From Rhodobacteraceae bacterium UBA6796 (GTDB taxonomy: Bacteria > Pseudomonadota > Alphaproteobacteria > Rhodobacterales > Rhodobacteraceae), in contig DKFM01000011.1 in assembly GCA_002452815.1 (NCBI GenBank), positions 62,001-126,000 on the forward strand: a stretch of 64,000 nucleotides of DNA. Direction: 5' to 3'. This document shows positions 1 to 13,811 of the stretch, piece after piece (position 1 is the stretch's first letter; the number at the start of each line of letters is the position of its first letter). The notes under the pieces were generated by a model. It was not told the origin of the DNA and made no database searches. It saw only the letters and a program-made list of their open reading frames with translations. The position numbers were made by a program, and so were the translations under genes.

Positions 1-234
1 CACGGTCACGCCCTCGGGCGAGATTTCCGCGAACCCGCCGGTCACCGCATAGTCAGCCGTGCCCTCGGGCCCGACGACCGTCAGGATCCCCGGACGCAGC
101 GTGGTGATCAGGGCCGCGTGCCCCGGCATCGCGGTCAGGTCGCCATCGGCGCCCGGAATGCGAACCTCGCGCGCCGTCACGGAAGCAAGCTTCCGTTCGG
201 GCGAGACGAGGTCGAATTGCATCGTATCGGCCAT
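1..234 (-). CDS. atpC: ATP synthase F1 epsilon subunit (partial, C-terminal part beyond the window)
   Basis: Epsilon subunit of the F1 ATPase, part of the central stalk that rotates with gamma and can inhibit ATP hydrolysis. Only the N-terminal 78 codons are present; the gene runs off the left edge. The translated start [16 protein letters not shown] and the following [14 protein letters not shown] stretch are characteristic of the beta-sandwich domain of this subunit. It is the last gene of the atpHAGDC set and lies 12 bases after the beta gene. Nothing can be said about the C-terminal helical hairpin, which is outside the window. Identification rests on sequence motif and operon position. 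Confidence 0.95.
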   Translation of the reverse strand, partial: MADTMQFDLVSPERKLASVTAREVRIPGADGDLTAMPGHAALITTLRPGILTVVGPEGTADYAVTGGFAEISPEGVTV

Positions 235-246
235 GGATCAGCCTCC

Positions 247-1683
<1,437 letters not shown>

Positions 1684-2559
1684 TCAGAGCGCCTCGGCGC
1701 CCGAAATGATTTCGATAAGCTCGTTGGTGATCACGGCCTGACGCGAGCGGTTGAACTCGATCGTCAGCTTGTCGATCATCTCACCCGCGTTGCGCGTGGC
1801 GTTATCCATGGCCGACATCTGGGCGCCGTTGAAGGACGCGTTGTTTTCCAGAAGGGCCGCGAAGATAGCCGTTGCAACACCGCGCGGCAGAAGGTCTGCC
1901 AAAATCGCTTCCTCGCTGGGTTCGTAGTCGTAAACCGCCGACGTGCCGGTGGTTTCCGCCGCTTCGAACTGCGCGGGGATGATTTGTTTCGCGGTCGGGA
2001 CCTGCGAGATCACGCTTTCGAAGCGGGCGAAGAAGATCGTCGCCACGTCGAATTCGCCGGCTTCGAAACGGTTCAGAAGATCGCGGGCGATATCCTGAGC
2101 GTTCGCATAGCCGATGCGCTTGATCTCGGAGAGATCGACATGCGCCACGAAATACTGGCCAAAGTCACGACGCATGGCATCGCGGCCTTTCTTGCCGACG
2201 GTCAGGATCTTGACCGTCTTGCCCTGGGCCAGCAGCTCGGTGGCACGCTGCTTGGCGAGCTTGGCGATGTTGGCGTTGAAGCCACCGCAAAGCCCGCGTT
2301 CGCCGGTCATCACCACCAGCAGGTGGGTCTGATCCGAACCCGTCCCGGCCAGAAGCCGGGGCGCGCTGTGGGAGCCGCCCACCGAGGCTGCAAGCCCCGA
2401 CATGACGGCGGTCATGCGATCGGCGAAGGGCCGAGCGCTTTCGGCGGCTTCCTGGGCGCGGCGCAATTTTGCGGCCGCGACCATCTGCATCGCCTTCGTG
2501 ATCTTCCGCGTGTTCTTGACGCTTTGGATCCGGTTTTTGAGGTCCTTAAGGCTGGGCAT
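1684..2559 (-). CDS. atpG: ATP synthase F1 gamma subunit
   Basis: Gamma subunit, the asymmetric shaft of the F1 motor that rotates inside the alpha3beta3 ring. The protein is 291 residues, normal for the family. The N-terminal [11 protein letters not shown] segment followed by [21 protein letters not shown] is a family signature, as is the C-terminal [20 protein letters not shown] region that forms the second half of the coiled coil. It lies 20 bases downstream of atpA and 18 bases upstream of atpD, consistent with cotranscription. The internal [10 protein letters not shown] sequence further supports the call. Confidence 0.99.
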   Translation of the reverse strand: MPSLKDLKNRIQSVKNTRKITKAMQMVAAAKLRRAQEAAESARPFADRMTAVMSGLAASVGGSHSAPRLLAGTGSDQTHLLVVMTGERGLCGGFNANIAKLAKQRATELLAQGKTVKILTVGKKGRDAMRRDFGQYFVAHVDLSEIKRIGYANAQDIARDLLNRFEAGEFDVATIFFARFESVISQVPTAKQIIPAQFEAAETTGTSAVYDYEPSEEAILADLLPRGVATAIFAALLENNASFNGAQMSAMDNATRNAGEMIDKLTIEFNRSRQAVITNELIEIISGAEAL

Positions 2560-2579
2560 TTCCCTGTCCTTTCAGGCGC

Positions 2580-4108
<1,529 letters not shown>

Positions 4109-4109
<1 letters not shown>

Positions 4110-4669
4110 TATCCGACCTCTTTCATGGTGTTCTGGAGGGAAGCGAGTTTCGACTTGACCGAGGTGTCGATCATGCGCGAGCCCAGCTTGACGATCATGC
4201 CGCCGATGAGGCTTTCATCCACGGCAATGTTGAGTTTGACGGTCTTGCCCGTCTGTTGGTTCAGCGTTGCGGCCAGTTTCTCGGCCTGCGCGTCGGACAG
4301 CGCGGCGGCCGAAACCACCTCTGCGGTCACTTCGCCTTTCTCGGTGGCGATGGCTTCGGCCAGCGCCTTGAGAAGCTGCGGCAGCGCAAACAGGCGCCGC
4401 TTTTGCGCCATCAGCGCAAGGCCATTGGCCAGTGCGGCCGACAGCCCCATTTTCTGGGCCAGGGTGGCAATCGCCGCACCCTGCTCTTCGCGCGAATAGA
4501 CCGGCGAGGAGATCAGCTCGCGCAGATCGGCGGAATCCGCCAGCGCGGCGCTGAGCGCACCCACGTCCGATTCAAGGGCGCCAAGGCCCCCGGCATCGCG
4601 TGCAAGTTCGAAAATAGCCGTGGCATAACGCCCGGCGATGGCTGCGGAAATCGAAGCTGGTTCGGACAC
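4109..4669 (-). CDS. atpH: ATP synthase F1 delta subunit
   Basis: Delta subunit, the peripheral stalk cap that anchors the F1 hexamer to the F0 b subunits. I chose the GTG at 4669 rather than longer upstream starts, because it gives a 186-residue protein beginning [21 protein letters not shown], which matches the family N-terminus as I know it, and because GGAAGG lies six bases upstream. A second GTG two codons upstream would directly abut that ribosome binding site. The open frame continues to 4813, but that extension has no family resemblance. It is the first gene of the F1 operon. Confidence 0.95.
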
Positions 4670-4985
4670 GTCCACCCTTCCGATGCTCTTGCCGTCGCAT
4701 CCAGAGCCTGACGGCCCGGACCGAAGGCCCCCCTTGGCGTATGGGGTCGCCCATACGTCGCATATCGGCCCCGCGTGTAGCAGAGCAATCCCCCCCTCGC
4801 AACCATCTTGCACAACAGAATGTGAATGCCAGAGGTGCTATTTGCACCTGCGGCACAACTGTTAGCGCAAAGCCTCCGAAAGTTCGGGCGCTAACAGAAA
4901 AATCGGGGGAAGTGACGCAAAGGTTATGGCAACAAGACTGCCTAATTTCGCGGCAAGTGATTCACCCGGCCCGCATCCGGCCCAT
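4670..4985. other. atp operon upstream region with nested inverted repeats
   Basis: This 316-base gap holds no convincing gene. It must contain the promoter of the minus-strand atpHAGDC operon and the 3' end of the neighbouring methyltransferase. Two inverted repeats are visible. One is AGGTGC (4833-4838) with GCACCT (4844-4849), a six-pair stem with a five-base loop. The other is nested: outer arms GTTAGCGC (4861-4868) and GCGCTAAC (4888-4895), inner arms CCGAA (4876-4880) and TTCGG (4883-4887). Neither is followed by a clear T-run on either strand, so these may be protein-binding or structural sites rather than terminators. Confidence 0.5.
4774..4802 (-). promoter_or_regulatory. Candidate sigma70-type promoter of atpHAGDC
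   Basis: On the minus strand TTGCGA (4802-4797) is separated by 17 bases from TACACG (4779-4774), a common shape for alphaproteobacterial housekeeping promoters. It would give a leader of roughly 100 bases before the atpH GTG. The spacer includes a run of seven G residues. This is a pattern match only; other placements are possible. Confidence 0.4.
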
Positions 4986-5759
4986 TCAGCCCGGGCTGCG
5001 TAGCCGTGCCGGGTCGGCGGCGGGTTTGACCGCGCCTTCCAGGATGGACAGCGGCTTGCGCACGGCCGCGCCCAGCCCCGGACGACGCGGCGCATGCACC
5101 TGTTTGGACACTTCGAGCATTACCACACCGGCGGCAAGCAACCCCGAAACGCGCGCGCCCATGCGTTCCCACATCGGCGCCGAACGCAGCCAGAACCGGC
5201 GATGCGAGGGCGGGATATAAAGGGCAGCGCCGTGTCGCTCGGGTACGAACCGCGCCCGGCGGGCCTGCGCATCCAGCTGGCCGAGCGAATAGGGCCTGCC
5301 AAAGCCGAAGGGCGTGGTTTCGCGCGGCGCCCAAAGCCCCGCGCGGTTCGGCACGATCAGCAACGCCCGCCCCCCGGGCCCCAGCACCCGCCAGCATTCC
5401 TCCAGCAGCGCATCGGGATGGTCCGAAGCTTCGAGCCCATGCATCACCACCAGCCGGTCGACCATGCCGGTTTCCAGCGGCCAGCGGGTTTCGTCGCACA
5501 GCACCGAGACATTGGGCATCCCCGCAGGCCAGGGCATCACGCCTTGCTGCGCCGGCATCAGCCCGATCACCCGGCGCGCGCAGTCCAGATAAGGCCGCAA
5601 CAGCGGCACCGCAAAGCCAAAGCCCGCCACCGTAAGCCCGGTCATTTCCGGCCCCGCGGGCCACAGCGACAAGACACGGTCGCGCACGGCCTTCTGCGCC
5701 GCACCCCCCAACTGGGTGCGATAGTAAAAGTTCCGCAGATCGAGCACATCAAGATGCAT
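4986..5759 (-). CDS. SAM-dependent methyltransferase-like protein (class I, degenerate motif I)
   Basis: A 257-residue protein with the layout of a Methyltransf_11-type domain. Motif I is [11 protein letters not shown] near residues 43-53, lacking the full GxGxG; DETRWPLE and [38 protein letters not shown] follow and are typical of motifs II-IV. The substrate cannot be inferred. I chose the ATG at 5759 ([13 protein letters not shown]); upstream in-frame codons would run into the divergent gene. It is divergent from glyoxalase II with about 60 bases between them, a pairing I associate with alphaproteobacterial genomes. The C-terminal 80 residues are basic. Confidence 0.75.
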   Translation of the reverse strand: MHLDVLDLRNFYYRTQLGGAAQKAVRDRVLSLWPAGPEMTGLTVAGFGFAVPLLRPYLDCARRVIGLMPAQQGVMPWPAGMPNVSVLCDETRWPLETGMVDRLVVMHGLEASDHPDALLEECWRVLGPGGRALLIVPNRAGLWAPRETTPFGFGRPYSLGQLDAQARRARFVPERHGAALYIPPSHRRFWLRSAPMWERMGARVSGLLAAGVVMLEVSKQVHAPRRPGLGAAVRKPLSILEGAVKPAADPARLRSPG

Positions 5760-5820
5760 TGCGCAGCGGGCCTCCTTGGGCGAAGCTGGGGCAAGAATAA
5801 CGAAAGCGACGCGAAACGCC

Positions 5821-6591
5821 ATGCCTCTCGAACTGCTGATCCTGCCCTGCCTTGCGGACAATTACGCCTATATCGTCCATGAGGCCGCCACTGACACGAC
5901 CTCGGTGATCGACGTCCCCGAGGCCGCGCCCGTGCTGCAGGTGCTGACCCAGAAAGGCTGGAAACTCAACCACATCCTGATTACCCATCACCACGGCGAT
6001 CATATCGACGGGGTCGAGGCGCTGGCCGAGGCGACGGGCGCGCGGGTGATCGGCGCTGCGGCCGATGCACACCGCCTGCCGCCGCTGTCGGATGCCGTGC
6101 GCCCCGGGCAAAGCCTGCCGATCGGGGTCGAGATGGTCGAGGTGCTGGATGCGCCGGGCCACACCATCGGCCATGTTGCCTATTACTTCCCGCAGGCGGG
6201 CCTGCTGTTTTCGGGCGACAGCCTGATGAGCTGGGGCTGCGGGCGGCTGTTCGAGGGCAGCCCCGGCCAGATGTTCGCCACCCTTGGCCGGATGGCCGCA
6301 CTGCCCGGCGACACGCTGGTCTGTTCGGGCCATGAATATACCGAGGCCAACGGCCGCTTCGCGCTGAGCCTGCAGCCCGATCATCCGGCCCTTCTGGCGC
6401 GGATGGCCGAGGTGCGGGAAAAACGCGCGGCCGGGCAGCCCACGCTGCCGGTGCCGCTGTCGCTGGAGCGGGCGACCAACCCCTTCCTGCGCAGCGACGA
6501 TCCGGCCCTGCGCGCGGCGCTTGGCCTGCCCCCCACGGCCAGCGCGCTGGAAACCTTCGCCGCTGCCCGCGCCCGCAAGGACAGTTTCTGA
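5821..6591 (+). CDS. gloB: Hydroxyacylglutathione hydrolase (glyoxalase II)
   Basis: Metallo-beta-lactamase-fold enzyme that hydrolyses S-D-lactoylglutathione to D-lactate and glutathione, the second step of methylglyoxal detoxification. The protein is 256 residues. The metal-binding signature THHHGDH is at residues 55-61, followed by further ligands in the [26 protein letters not shown] and [12 protein letters not shown] segments. The ATG at 5821 gives the family-typical start [17 protein letters not shown]. It is convergent with the CLC gene with only 11 bases between stops. Confidence 0.96.
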   Translation: MPLELLILPCLADNYAYIVHEAATDTTSVIDVPEAAPVLQVLTQKGWKLNHILITHHHGDHIDGVEALAEATGARVIGAAADAHRLPPLSDAVRPGQSLPIGVEMVEVLDAPGHTIGHVAYYFPQAGLLFSGDSLMSWGCGRLFEGSPGQMFATLGRMAALPGDTLVCSGHEYTEANGRFALSLQPDHPALLARMAEVREKRAAGQPTLPVPLSLERATNPFLRSDDPALRAALGLPPTASALETFAAARARKDSF

Positions 6592-6602
6592 CGCCCGGTT
6601 GC

Positions 6603-8030
6603 TCAGCCCCGCGCCGGAGGTTGCGGTGCGCCGGGCTCCGGCGCGGCTGAGGTCGTTTCCATCGCGGCCTCGGCGGCCTTCTCGGCGGCGCGCAGGGCCG
6701 CCTCGCGCGCACGCACCTGGCGCAGCGCATCGGCGATGAAGGGCCGCGACAGCGCGGCATAGAGCGGTTCGGGCGTGATGACCCGCGCGGTGCCATAGCC
6801 CAGCATCGCCGCCGCCATCACCGGCACGATGATGTCATGGCCGCCGGTCATCTCGATGATGATGACGATCGCGGTCATCGGCGCCTGCGTCACCCCGGCG
6901 AAATAGGCCGCCATTCCCAGGATCGCGGCCAGCCCGATATCCGAGCCCAGGGCCAGCGCCACGGAAGACCCCAACCCTGCCCCCACAGACAGCGACGGCG
7001 CGAACAGACCGCCCGGAATGCCCGAAACCGTGGCGACCAGCGTCGAGATCAGTTTGAACAGGAAGAAGCTGGCCGGCGGGGCCTCGCCCTCGATCGCGCT
7101 GCGCGCCTGTTCGTAGCCGGTGCCCCAGGTTTCCCCGCCCGAGCCGACGCCCACGATTGCGGTGATGATCCCGGCCACCAGCGCCAGCAACAGCATCTTG
7201 CTGCGCGGCGATGCCCCGCGCCAGCGCCGCATCCTGCGGCTGACCGACAGCACCCCGCGGCTGAAGATCGCGCCCATCACGCCCCCGGCCAGCCCGCAGC
7301 TGAGCACCAGAACCCAGTCACGCGCCTGATCCAGAACGACATGCGATTTGCCGAAATAGGTGTAATTCCCCAGAATGGCGAGCGAGGCGACCCCCGCGAT
7401 GATGACGGTCGACAGCACGATGCCATTGGTGCGCGCCTTGTAGGACCGGCTCATTTCCTCGATCGCAAAGACGATCCCGGCCAGCGGCGTGTTGAAGGCC
7501 GCGGCAATCCCCGCCGCCGACCCCGCCAGGATCAGACCGCGCCCCTCGGCAATGCCGCCAAAGCGCCCCGACAGCATCATGATCGACGCCCCGACCTGCA
7601 CCGTCGGCCCCTCGCGCCCGATCGAGGCGCCGCAGAACATCCCCGCGACGGTCAGAAACACCTTGCCCACCGCGATCCGCAGCGACAACATGCCCCCCCG
7701 GTCGGGCACATCGCGCAAATGGCGCGCCGCAATCGCCTGCGGAATACCCGACCCCTGCGTGCCCGGAAAATACCGCCACGCCAGCCAGGCACACAGCACG
7801 AACCCCAGCGGGGTAATCAGCAGCGGCGCATAGCGGAATTCTTCGGTTCCGGCGAAAGTGGCAAAGGTCCGCTGCGCGAAATCGGCCGCCTTGGCAAAGC
7901 CCACGCTGATCGCCCCGATCGCCAGCGCCCCCGTCCAGAACACCAGCCGCGACTTCCACAACCGCGTTGACGAAACCATCGCGCGCGACCGGCGCAACAT
8001 CGCAACACGCGAAAATCTGAAGGCGGTCAT
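6603..8030 (-). CDS. CLC-family chloride channel or H+/Cl- antiporter
   Basis: Integral membrane anion transporter of the CLC family, 475 residues with about ten hydrophobic helices. Signature selectivity-filter motifs are GSGIPQ (from residue 93), GREGPTVQ (138-145, with the gating glutamate E140) and GGLFAPSLSVGAG. FAIEEM at residues 188-193 carries the position corresponding to the internal proton-transfer glutamate of E. coli ClcA, which favours an antiporter; this is an inference. There are no C-terminal CBS domains, only a charged alanine-rich tail. The start is taken as ATG 8030; a GTG three codons upstream is possible. Confidence 0.93.
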   Translation of the reverse strand: MTAFRFSRVAMLRRSRAMVSSTRLWKSRLVFWTGALAIGAISVGFAKAADFAQRTFATFAGTEEFRYAPLLITPLGFVLCAWLAWRYFPGTQGSGIPQAIAARHLRDVPDRGGMLSLRIAVGKVFLTVAGMFCGASIGREGPTVQVGASIMMLSGRFGGIAEGRGLILAGSAAGIAAAFNTPLAGIVFAIEEMSRSYKARTNGIVLSTVIIAGVASLAILGNYTYFGKSHVVLDQARDWVLVLSCGLAGGVMGAIFSRGVLSVSRRMRRWRGASPRSKMLLLALVAGIITAIVGVGSGGETWGTGYEQARSAIEGEAPPASFFLFKLISTLVATVSGIPGGLFAPSLSVGAGLGSSVALALGSDIGLAAILGMAAYFAGVTQAPMTAIVIIIEMTGGHDIIVPVMAAAMLGYGTARVITPEPLYAALSRPFIADALRQVRAREAALRAAEKAAEAAMETTSAAPEPGAPQPPARG

Positions 8031-8411
8031 CTTTCCCACTTTCGTTTGGAACCCCGCGCATGAACCTTTTGCGCCCGTTTTTCAACCCGCAACCGGCCTT
8101 GCCCCCCTCTTGAATACCCCGGTGCACGCCATATATGCACAAAAATCAGGCAACCACCCCCGGGCGCCCAAGCGCATTCACGAAAAGCATTTTCTGCCGC
8201 CTGCGAACGGGCGGATGCCTCTGCACGCTGCAGGAAACGATACGGCGCCGGCGTGCCGGGGCAAGTGAATGTTCACTTTTACAGCAAACTCTGAATTGCA
8301 GTGCGAATTTCCGTGAAAAGCCCTTGAAGCCGGACGCATTCCACCGAACTTTAACCCTATGAGGCCAGGATCAGAGGGAGTCCGACGATCCGCAGAAAAA
8401 AGGAGCACCAT
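8031..8411. other. Intergenic region between the CLC gene and clpA
   Basis: This 381-base gap between divergent genes contains no credible protein gene; in particular I find no clpS, which often precedes clpA. It holds the imperfect repeat GTGCA...TGCAC around 8122-8140 and a near-perfect palindrome at 8263-8278. CTTGAAG at 8323-8329 resembles a -35 element, but no good -10 follows at the right distance. AGGAG at 8401-8405 is the clpA ribosome binding site. Confidence 0.5.
8263..8278. promoter_or_regulatory. Seven-base-arm palindrome, possible repressor operator
   Basis: AAGTGAATGTTCACTT has perfect seven-base arms around a two-base centre. Its size and symmetry resemble operators of TetR-type dimers. 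It lies about 134 bases upstream of the clpA start and about 230 bases from the divergent CLC start, so either gene could be the target. No regulator gene is adjacent. Confidence 0.35.
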
Positions 8412-10736
<2,325 letters not shown>

Positions 10737-10756
10737 GGCCCCGACTGCCCCTCCCG

Positions 10757-10784
10757 AACGGCGCCCGAAAGGGCGCCGTTTTCC
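10757..10784 (+). terminator. Rho-independent terminator of clpA
   Basis: Perfect ten-base arms 10757-10766 and 10771-10780 around a GAAA tetraloop, ending in TTTT. It lies 20 bases after the clpA stop and also faces the 3' end of the minus-strand NTF2-like gene, for which the leading A residues give weaker symmetry. Confidence 0.92.
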
Positions 10785-10794
10785 ATGGCCGGCT

Positions 10795-11175
10795 TCAGGG
10801 CAGCGCAACTCCTGTGGCCGGGGTGTCCTGACTGAAGATATTGATCCAACCGCCCGCGTCCCGCCGCCACAGCGATGCGACATACATCTCTTCGGGCGCA
10901 TCTTGCCCGGGCCGCAGGTAGCGCGCGCGATAAGCCAACAGCGCATGGCCTGCCCCCGCAGGCACCACGCGCGGGTCGGCGATGTCATACCAGGCCACAC
11001 TCGGGCCCGCGGCCAACTGGGCACCATGATCTGCGCGCCCGGCAAACCCGTCGGGGTAGACGCCCAGAAAATCATCCGACAACAGGGCCATGTCGGCCTG
11101 CGCATCCCCCGCCACCAGCGCCGCCCAGACGCGGTGCTCCTGCGCCAGCAACTCAGCCAAAAGCCTGTCGCTCAT
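10795..11175 (-). CDS. NTF2-like (SnoaL/DUF4440-type) protein
   Basis: A 126-residue protein with the pattern of DUF4440/SnoaL NTF2-like folds: an N-terminal helix LLAQEHRVWAALVAGD, then LLSDDFLGVYPDGF, and a C-terminal beta-rich part with WRRDAGGWINIFSQDTPA. Members range from small enzymes to ligand-binding proteins, so no reaction can be given. Its ATG overlaps the stop of the MotB/OmpA-like gene (ATGA at 11172-11175), so it is probably translated from the same messenger as the stator-like pair. Confidence 0.75.
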   Translation of the reverse strand: MSDRLLAELLAQEHRVWAALVAGDAQADMALLSDDFLGVYPDGFAGRADHGAQLAAGPSVAWYDIADPRVVPAGAGHALLAYRARYLRPGQDAPEEMYVASLWRRDAGGWINIFSQDTPATGVALP

Positions 11176-12563
11176 CGTTCCGTCAGCTTCAGCTCGATCC
11201 GCCGGTTCGCCGCGCGCGCCGCTTCGGAATTGCCCAGGGCAACGGGCCGGAATTCGGCAAAGCCGGTCGCGGCCAGACGGCTGGGCGGAAAGCCCAGATC
11301 GTTGATCATATAGCGCACGACCGACAGCGCCCGGGCCTGGCTCAATTCCCAGTTATCCCGGAACTCGCCCAGACCCGACAGCGGCACGTTGTCGGTGTGG
11401 CCATCAACCCGCAATATCCAGTCGATTTCGGGCGGAATCTGTTTCGACAGCTCGCGGAAGGTTTCGGCGACCCGGGCAATCTGCGCGCGGCCCTCGGGGG
11501 CCAGATCGGCCGCACCCGGTTCGAACAACACCTCGGAAGAAAACACGAAGCGGTCGCCCACCACCCGCACGCCTTCGCGCCCGGCCAGCAGTTCCGACAT
11601 CCGGCCAAAGAACTCCGACCGATAGCGCGCCAGATCCTTGGCCTCGGCCTCGGCCCGCTTGCGGGCCTCTTCCTCCAGCGCGGCACGGCGCTTCTGTTCG
11701 GCCGCGACCTGCGCCAGCGCGGCGTTCAGCTCCGATCCGAGCGTTTCGACCTGCACCTGCGCGGCCGCGTCCTTGGCCTGTGCGGCATCCAGAATGCCCT
11801 GCAATTCGGCCAATTGCCCGCGCAGCGCCGCGATTTGTTCGTTCAGAAGCGTGATCTTTTCGGCCCGCCGGTCCAGCATCTGGGCCTGATTGGCCAGCGC
11901 CTTTTCGGCGGTCGCACGCAAGGCCGCATCCTTTTGCGCGGCGCTCAACTGCACGTCGAACTGCTTTTGCAGATCGGCCTTGGCGGCCTCGGCCGCGGCC
12001 AGCAGGGTCAGCGTTTCCTCGGCCCGCGCGCGCGCAGCCTCAAGCGACAGGGTCATCGCCGCCAGCTCGTCGCCCGAGCTTTTCAGCTTGGCCCGCAACT
12101 CCTCGATCGTCGCACGGTCCAGACGCAGATCAGCGGCGCGCGCGGCCGCCTCGTCGCGCGCCGCGTCGCGCTCTGACAGCAGCGTGGCCACCTGCGCCTC
12201 GAAGGCGGTGATCTTCTGTCCGGCCGCATCCAGTTCGGCCTTGCGGGCATCCAGCTGCCCGCTGAGTGTCGCGATCAGCGTGGCCTGTGCGGTGGCCCGC
12301 TCCTGCGCCTGCCCGAGCGCCCCCTGCAGATCGGCGCTGCGCGCCTCTTCCAGCGCCAGCGCGCGGGCCAGTCCCGCAACCTGATCGGACAGGCTCGACA
12401 GCTCGTGTTCCTGGGTGCTCACCGTCTCGCGCAGCACCGATTGCACCACCATGAAGATCGTCAGCACGAACATCAGCACCAGCAAAAGCGCGGTCATCGC
12501 ATCGACGAAACCCGGCCAGATCGTGGCCGAAAACCGTTGACCGTTGCGGCGGGCAAGCGCCAT
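11172..12563 (-). CDS. MotB/OmpA-type peptidoglycan-binding stator-like protein
   Basis: A 463-residue protein with a short cytoplasmic N-terminus, one membrane helix at about residues 18-42, a very long alanine/glutamate-rich coiled coil (about residues 50-300) and a C-terminal OmpA-like peptidoglycan-binding domain. The latter includes VDGHTDNVPLSGLGEFRDNW and LSQARALSVVRYM. The helix contains VDAMTALLLVLMF, where the aspartate matches the proton-carrying Asp of MotB (ADFMTAL). With the MotA/ExbB-like neighbour three bases upstream it forms an apparent proton-driven stator. There are no flagellar genes nearby, and the coiled coil is far longer than in MotB. Confidence 0.85.
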   Translation of the reverse strand: MALARRNGQRFSATIWPGFVDAMTALLLVLMFVLTIFMVVQSVLRETVSTQEHELSSLSDQVAGLARALALEEARSADLQGALGQAQERATAQATLIATLSGQLDARKAELDAAGQKITAFEAQVATLLSERDAARDEAAARAADLRLDRATIEELRAKLKSSGDELAAMTLSLEAARARAEETLTLLAAAEAAKADLQKQFDVQLSAAQKDAALRATAEKALANQAQMLDRRAEKITLLNEQIAALRGQLAELQGILDAAQAKDAAAQVQVETLGSELNAALAQVAAEQKRRAALEEEARKRAEAEAKDLARYRSEFFGRMSELLAGREGVRVVGDRFVFSSEVLFEPGAADLAPEGRAQIARVAETFRELSKQIPPEIDWILRVDGHTDNVPLSGLGEFRDNWELSQARALSVVRYMINDLGFPPSRLAATGFAEFRPVALGNSEAARAANRRIELKLTER

Positions 12564-12566
12564 CGC

Positions 12567-13760
12567 TCAGCTCTCCTTGCCGCGCAGCAGGGCGCGGGTC
12601 AGGGCGGCGAAATCGTTGCGCAGTTCGGCCATGCTCTCTTGCCGCCCCGCCGAAACCTCTTCCAGCAGCCGCAGCAACTGCACGTCGATCGAGCGCAGCC
12701 GCATCCGGGATTCGGCGTCGACCTCGCTATCTTGTGCCGCCGCCGCCCGCTCGGCCAGACCGTCCAGCGCGGTTATCAGCCGCTCCTGCCCCGCGGCCAT
12801 GGCCGCCAGTGCCTGCACCTGCCCGGCCCGCGCCTCGGCCTCGGCATTCAGCCGCGCGGCCAGCGCCTCGACCGCCTGCGCCAGTTGCGCAAGTCGCGCA
12901 TCGGCCTGCGCGCGCGCCGCGTCGGATTGCGCAAACAGCGTCTGCAGGCTGTCCATCTGCTCGGCCATGTGGTCCAGAACCTCGGCGGCGATGGCGGTTT
13001 CGCCCTCGCCTTCGTTGCCGGCAAAAGACAACCGCGTGATCGAGGAAATCCACTCTTCCAGTTCGCGGTAGAAGCGGTTCTGGCCATGGGTGACGAACAG
13101 TTCCAGCAGGCCCACGACCAGCGACCCGGCGAGCCCCAGCAGCGACGACGAAAACGCCGTGCCCATGCCACCCAGCTGCGCCTCCAGCCCGGTCATCAGC
13201 TTGTCGAAGACCGACATCGCGCTTTCGCCCTCTTGCGGGGCCAGCGCGCGGATGGTTTCGACCACCGCCGGAACGGTCGTGGCAAGGCCATAGAACGTGC
13301 CCAGAAGACCCAGGAAAATCAAAAGGCTGGCCAGATAGCGGGTGATGTCGCGAGCCTCGTCGATCCGGGTTGCCACCGATTCCAGGATCGAGCGCGACGC
13401 CGAGGTCGCGATGCGCCGCGAAGCACCGCGCGCGCCCAGCAGCGAGGCAAGCGGCGCCAGCATCTGCGGCGCCTTGTAGGCCGGGCGTCCGGGGCGGTCG
13501 GCGGCGAAACTCTCGATCCAGCTGACCGCGTTGATCAGTTGCACCACCTGCCAGAAGCACGCCAGCACGCCCGCGACGAAGACCGCCGCGATCAGCCCGT
13601 TCAACCAGGGGTTGGCAATGAAGATCGGGAAGATCCGCGCATAGGCGAGCCAGCCGCCTGCGCCGACCAGACCCAGCACCATCAGCATCAGGGTAACCTG
13701 CCGCACGGGCTGCGAAAATTGCGTATCGAGCCGGATCGGCGCGCGCATGGACTGCCTCAT
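12567..13760 (-). CDS. MotA/TolQ/ExbB-like membrane protein
   Basis: About 397 residues from the ATG at 13760 (an ATG at 13748 is equally possible and has AGG upstream). Two N-terminal membrane helices are followed by a cytoplasmic segment with an amphipathic DRPGRPAYKAPQ loop. A helix pair follows: YLASLLIFLGLLGTFYGLA and GMGTAFSSSLLGLAGSLVVGL. The latter matches the pore-lining TM3/TM4 signature of MotA, TolQ and ExbB. The C-terminal third is predicted coiled coil. It is the first gene of a three-gene run with the MotB/OmpA-like and NTF2-like genes. What the motor drives is unknown. Confidence 0.85.
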   Translation of the reverse strand: MRQSMRAPIRLDTQFSQPVRQVTLMLMVLGLVGAGGWLAYARIFPIFIANPWLNGLIAAVFVAGVLACFWQVVQLINAVSWIESFAADRPGRPAYKAPQMLAPLASLLGARGASRRIATSASRSILESVATRIDEARDITRYLASLLIFLGLLGTFYGLATTVPAVVETIRALAPQEGESAMSVFDKLMTGLEAQLGGMGTAFSSSLLGLAGSLVVGLLELFVTHGQNRFYRELEEWISSITRLSFAGNEGEGETAIAAEVLDHMAEQMDSLQTLFAQSDAARAQADARLAQLAQAVEALAARLNAEAEARAGQVQALAAMAAGQERLITALDGLAERAAAAQDSEVDAESRMRLRSIDVQLLRLLEEVSAGRQESMAELRNDFAALTRALLRGKES

Positions 13761-13811
13761 ATGCTGCTCTGTCGGCGCGAGGATAGGCGGGCCTGCGCCC
13801 GGTGCCAAGCC

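Noticed and set aside
11172..13760. Zorya anti-phage system
   Set aside because: A MotA/MotB-like pair is present but no ZorC, ZorD or ZorE-type helicase or nuclease genes are adjacent; the NTF2-like partner does not fit.
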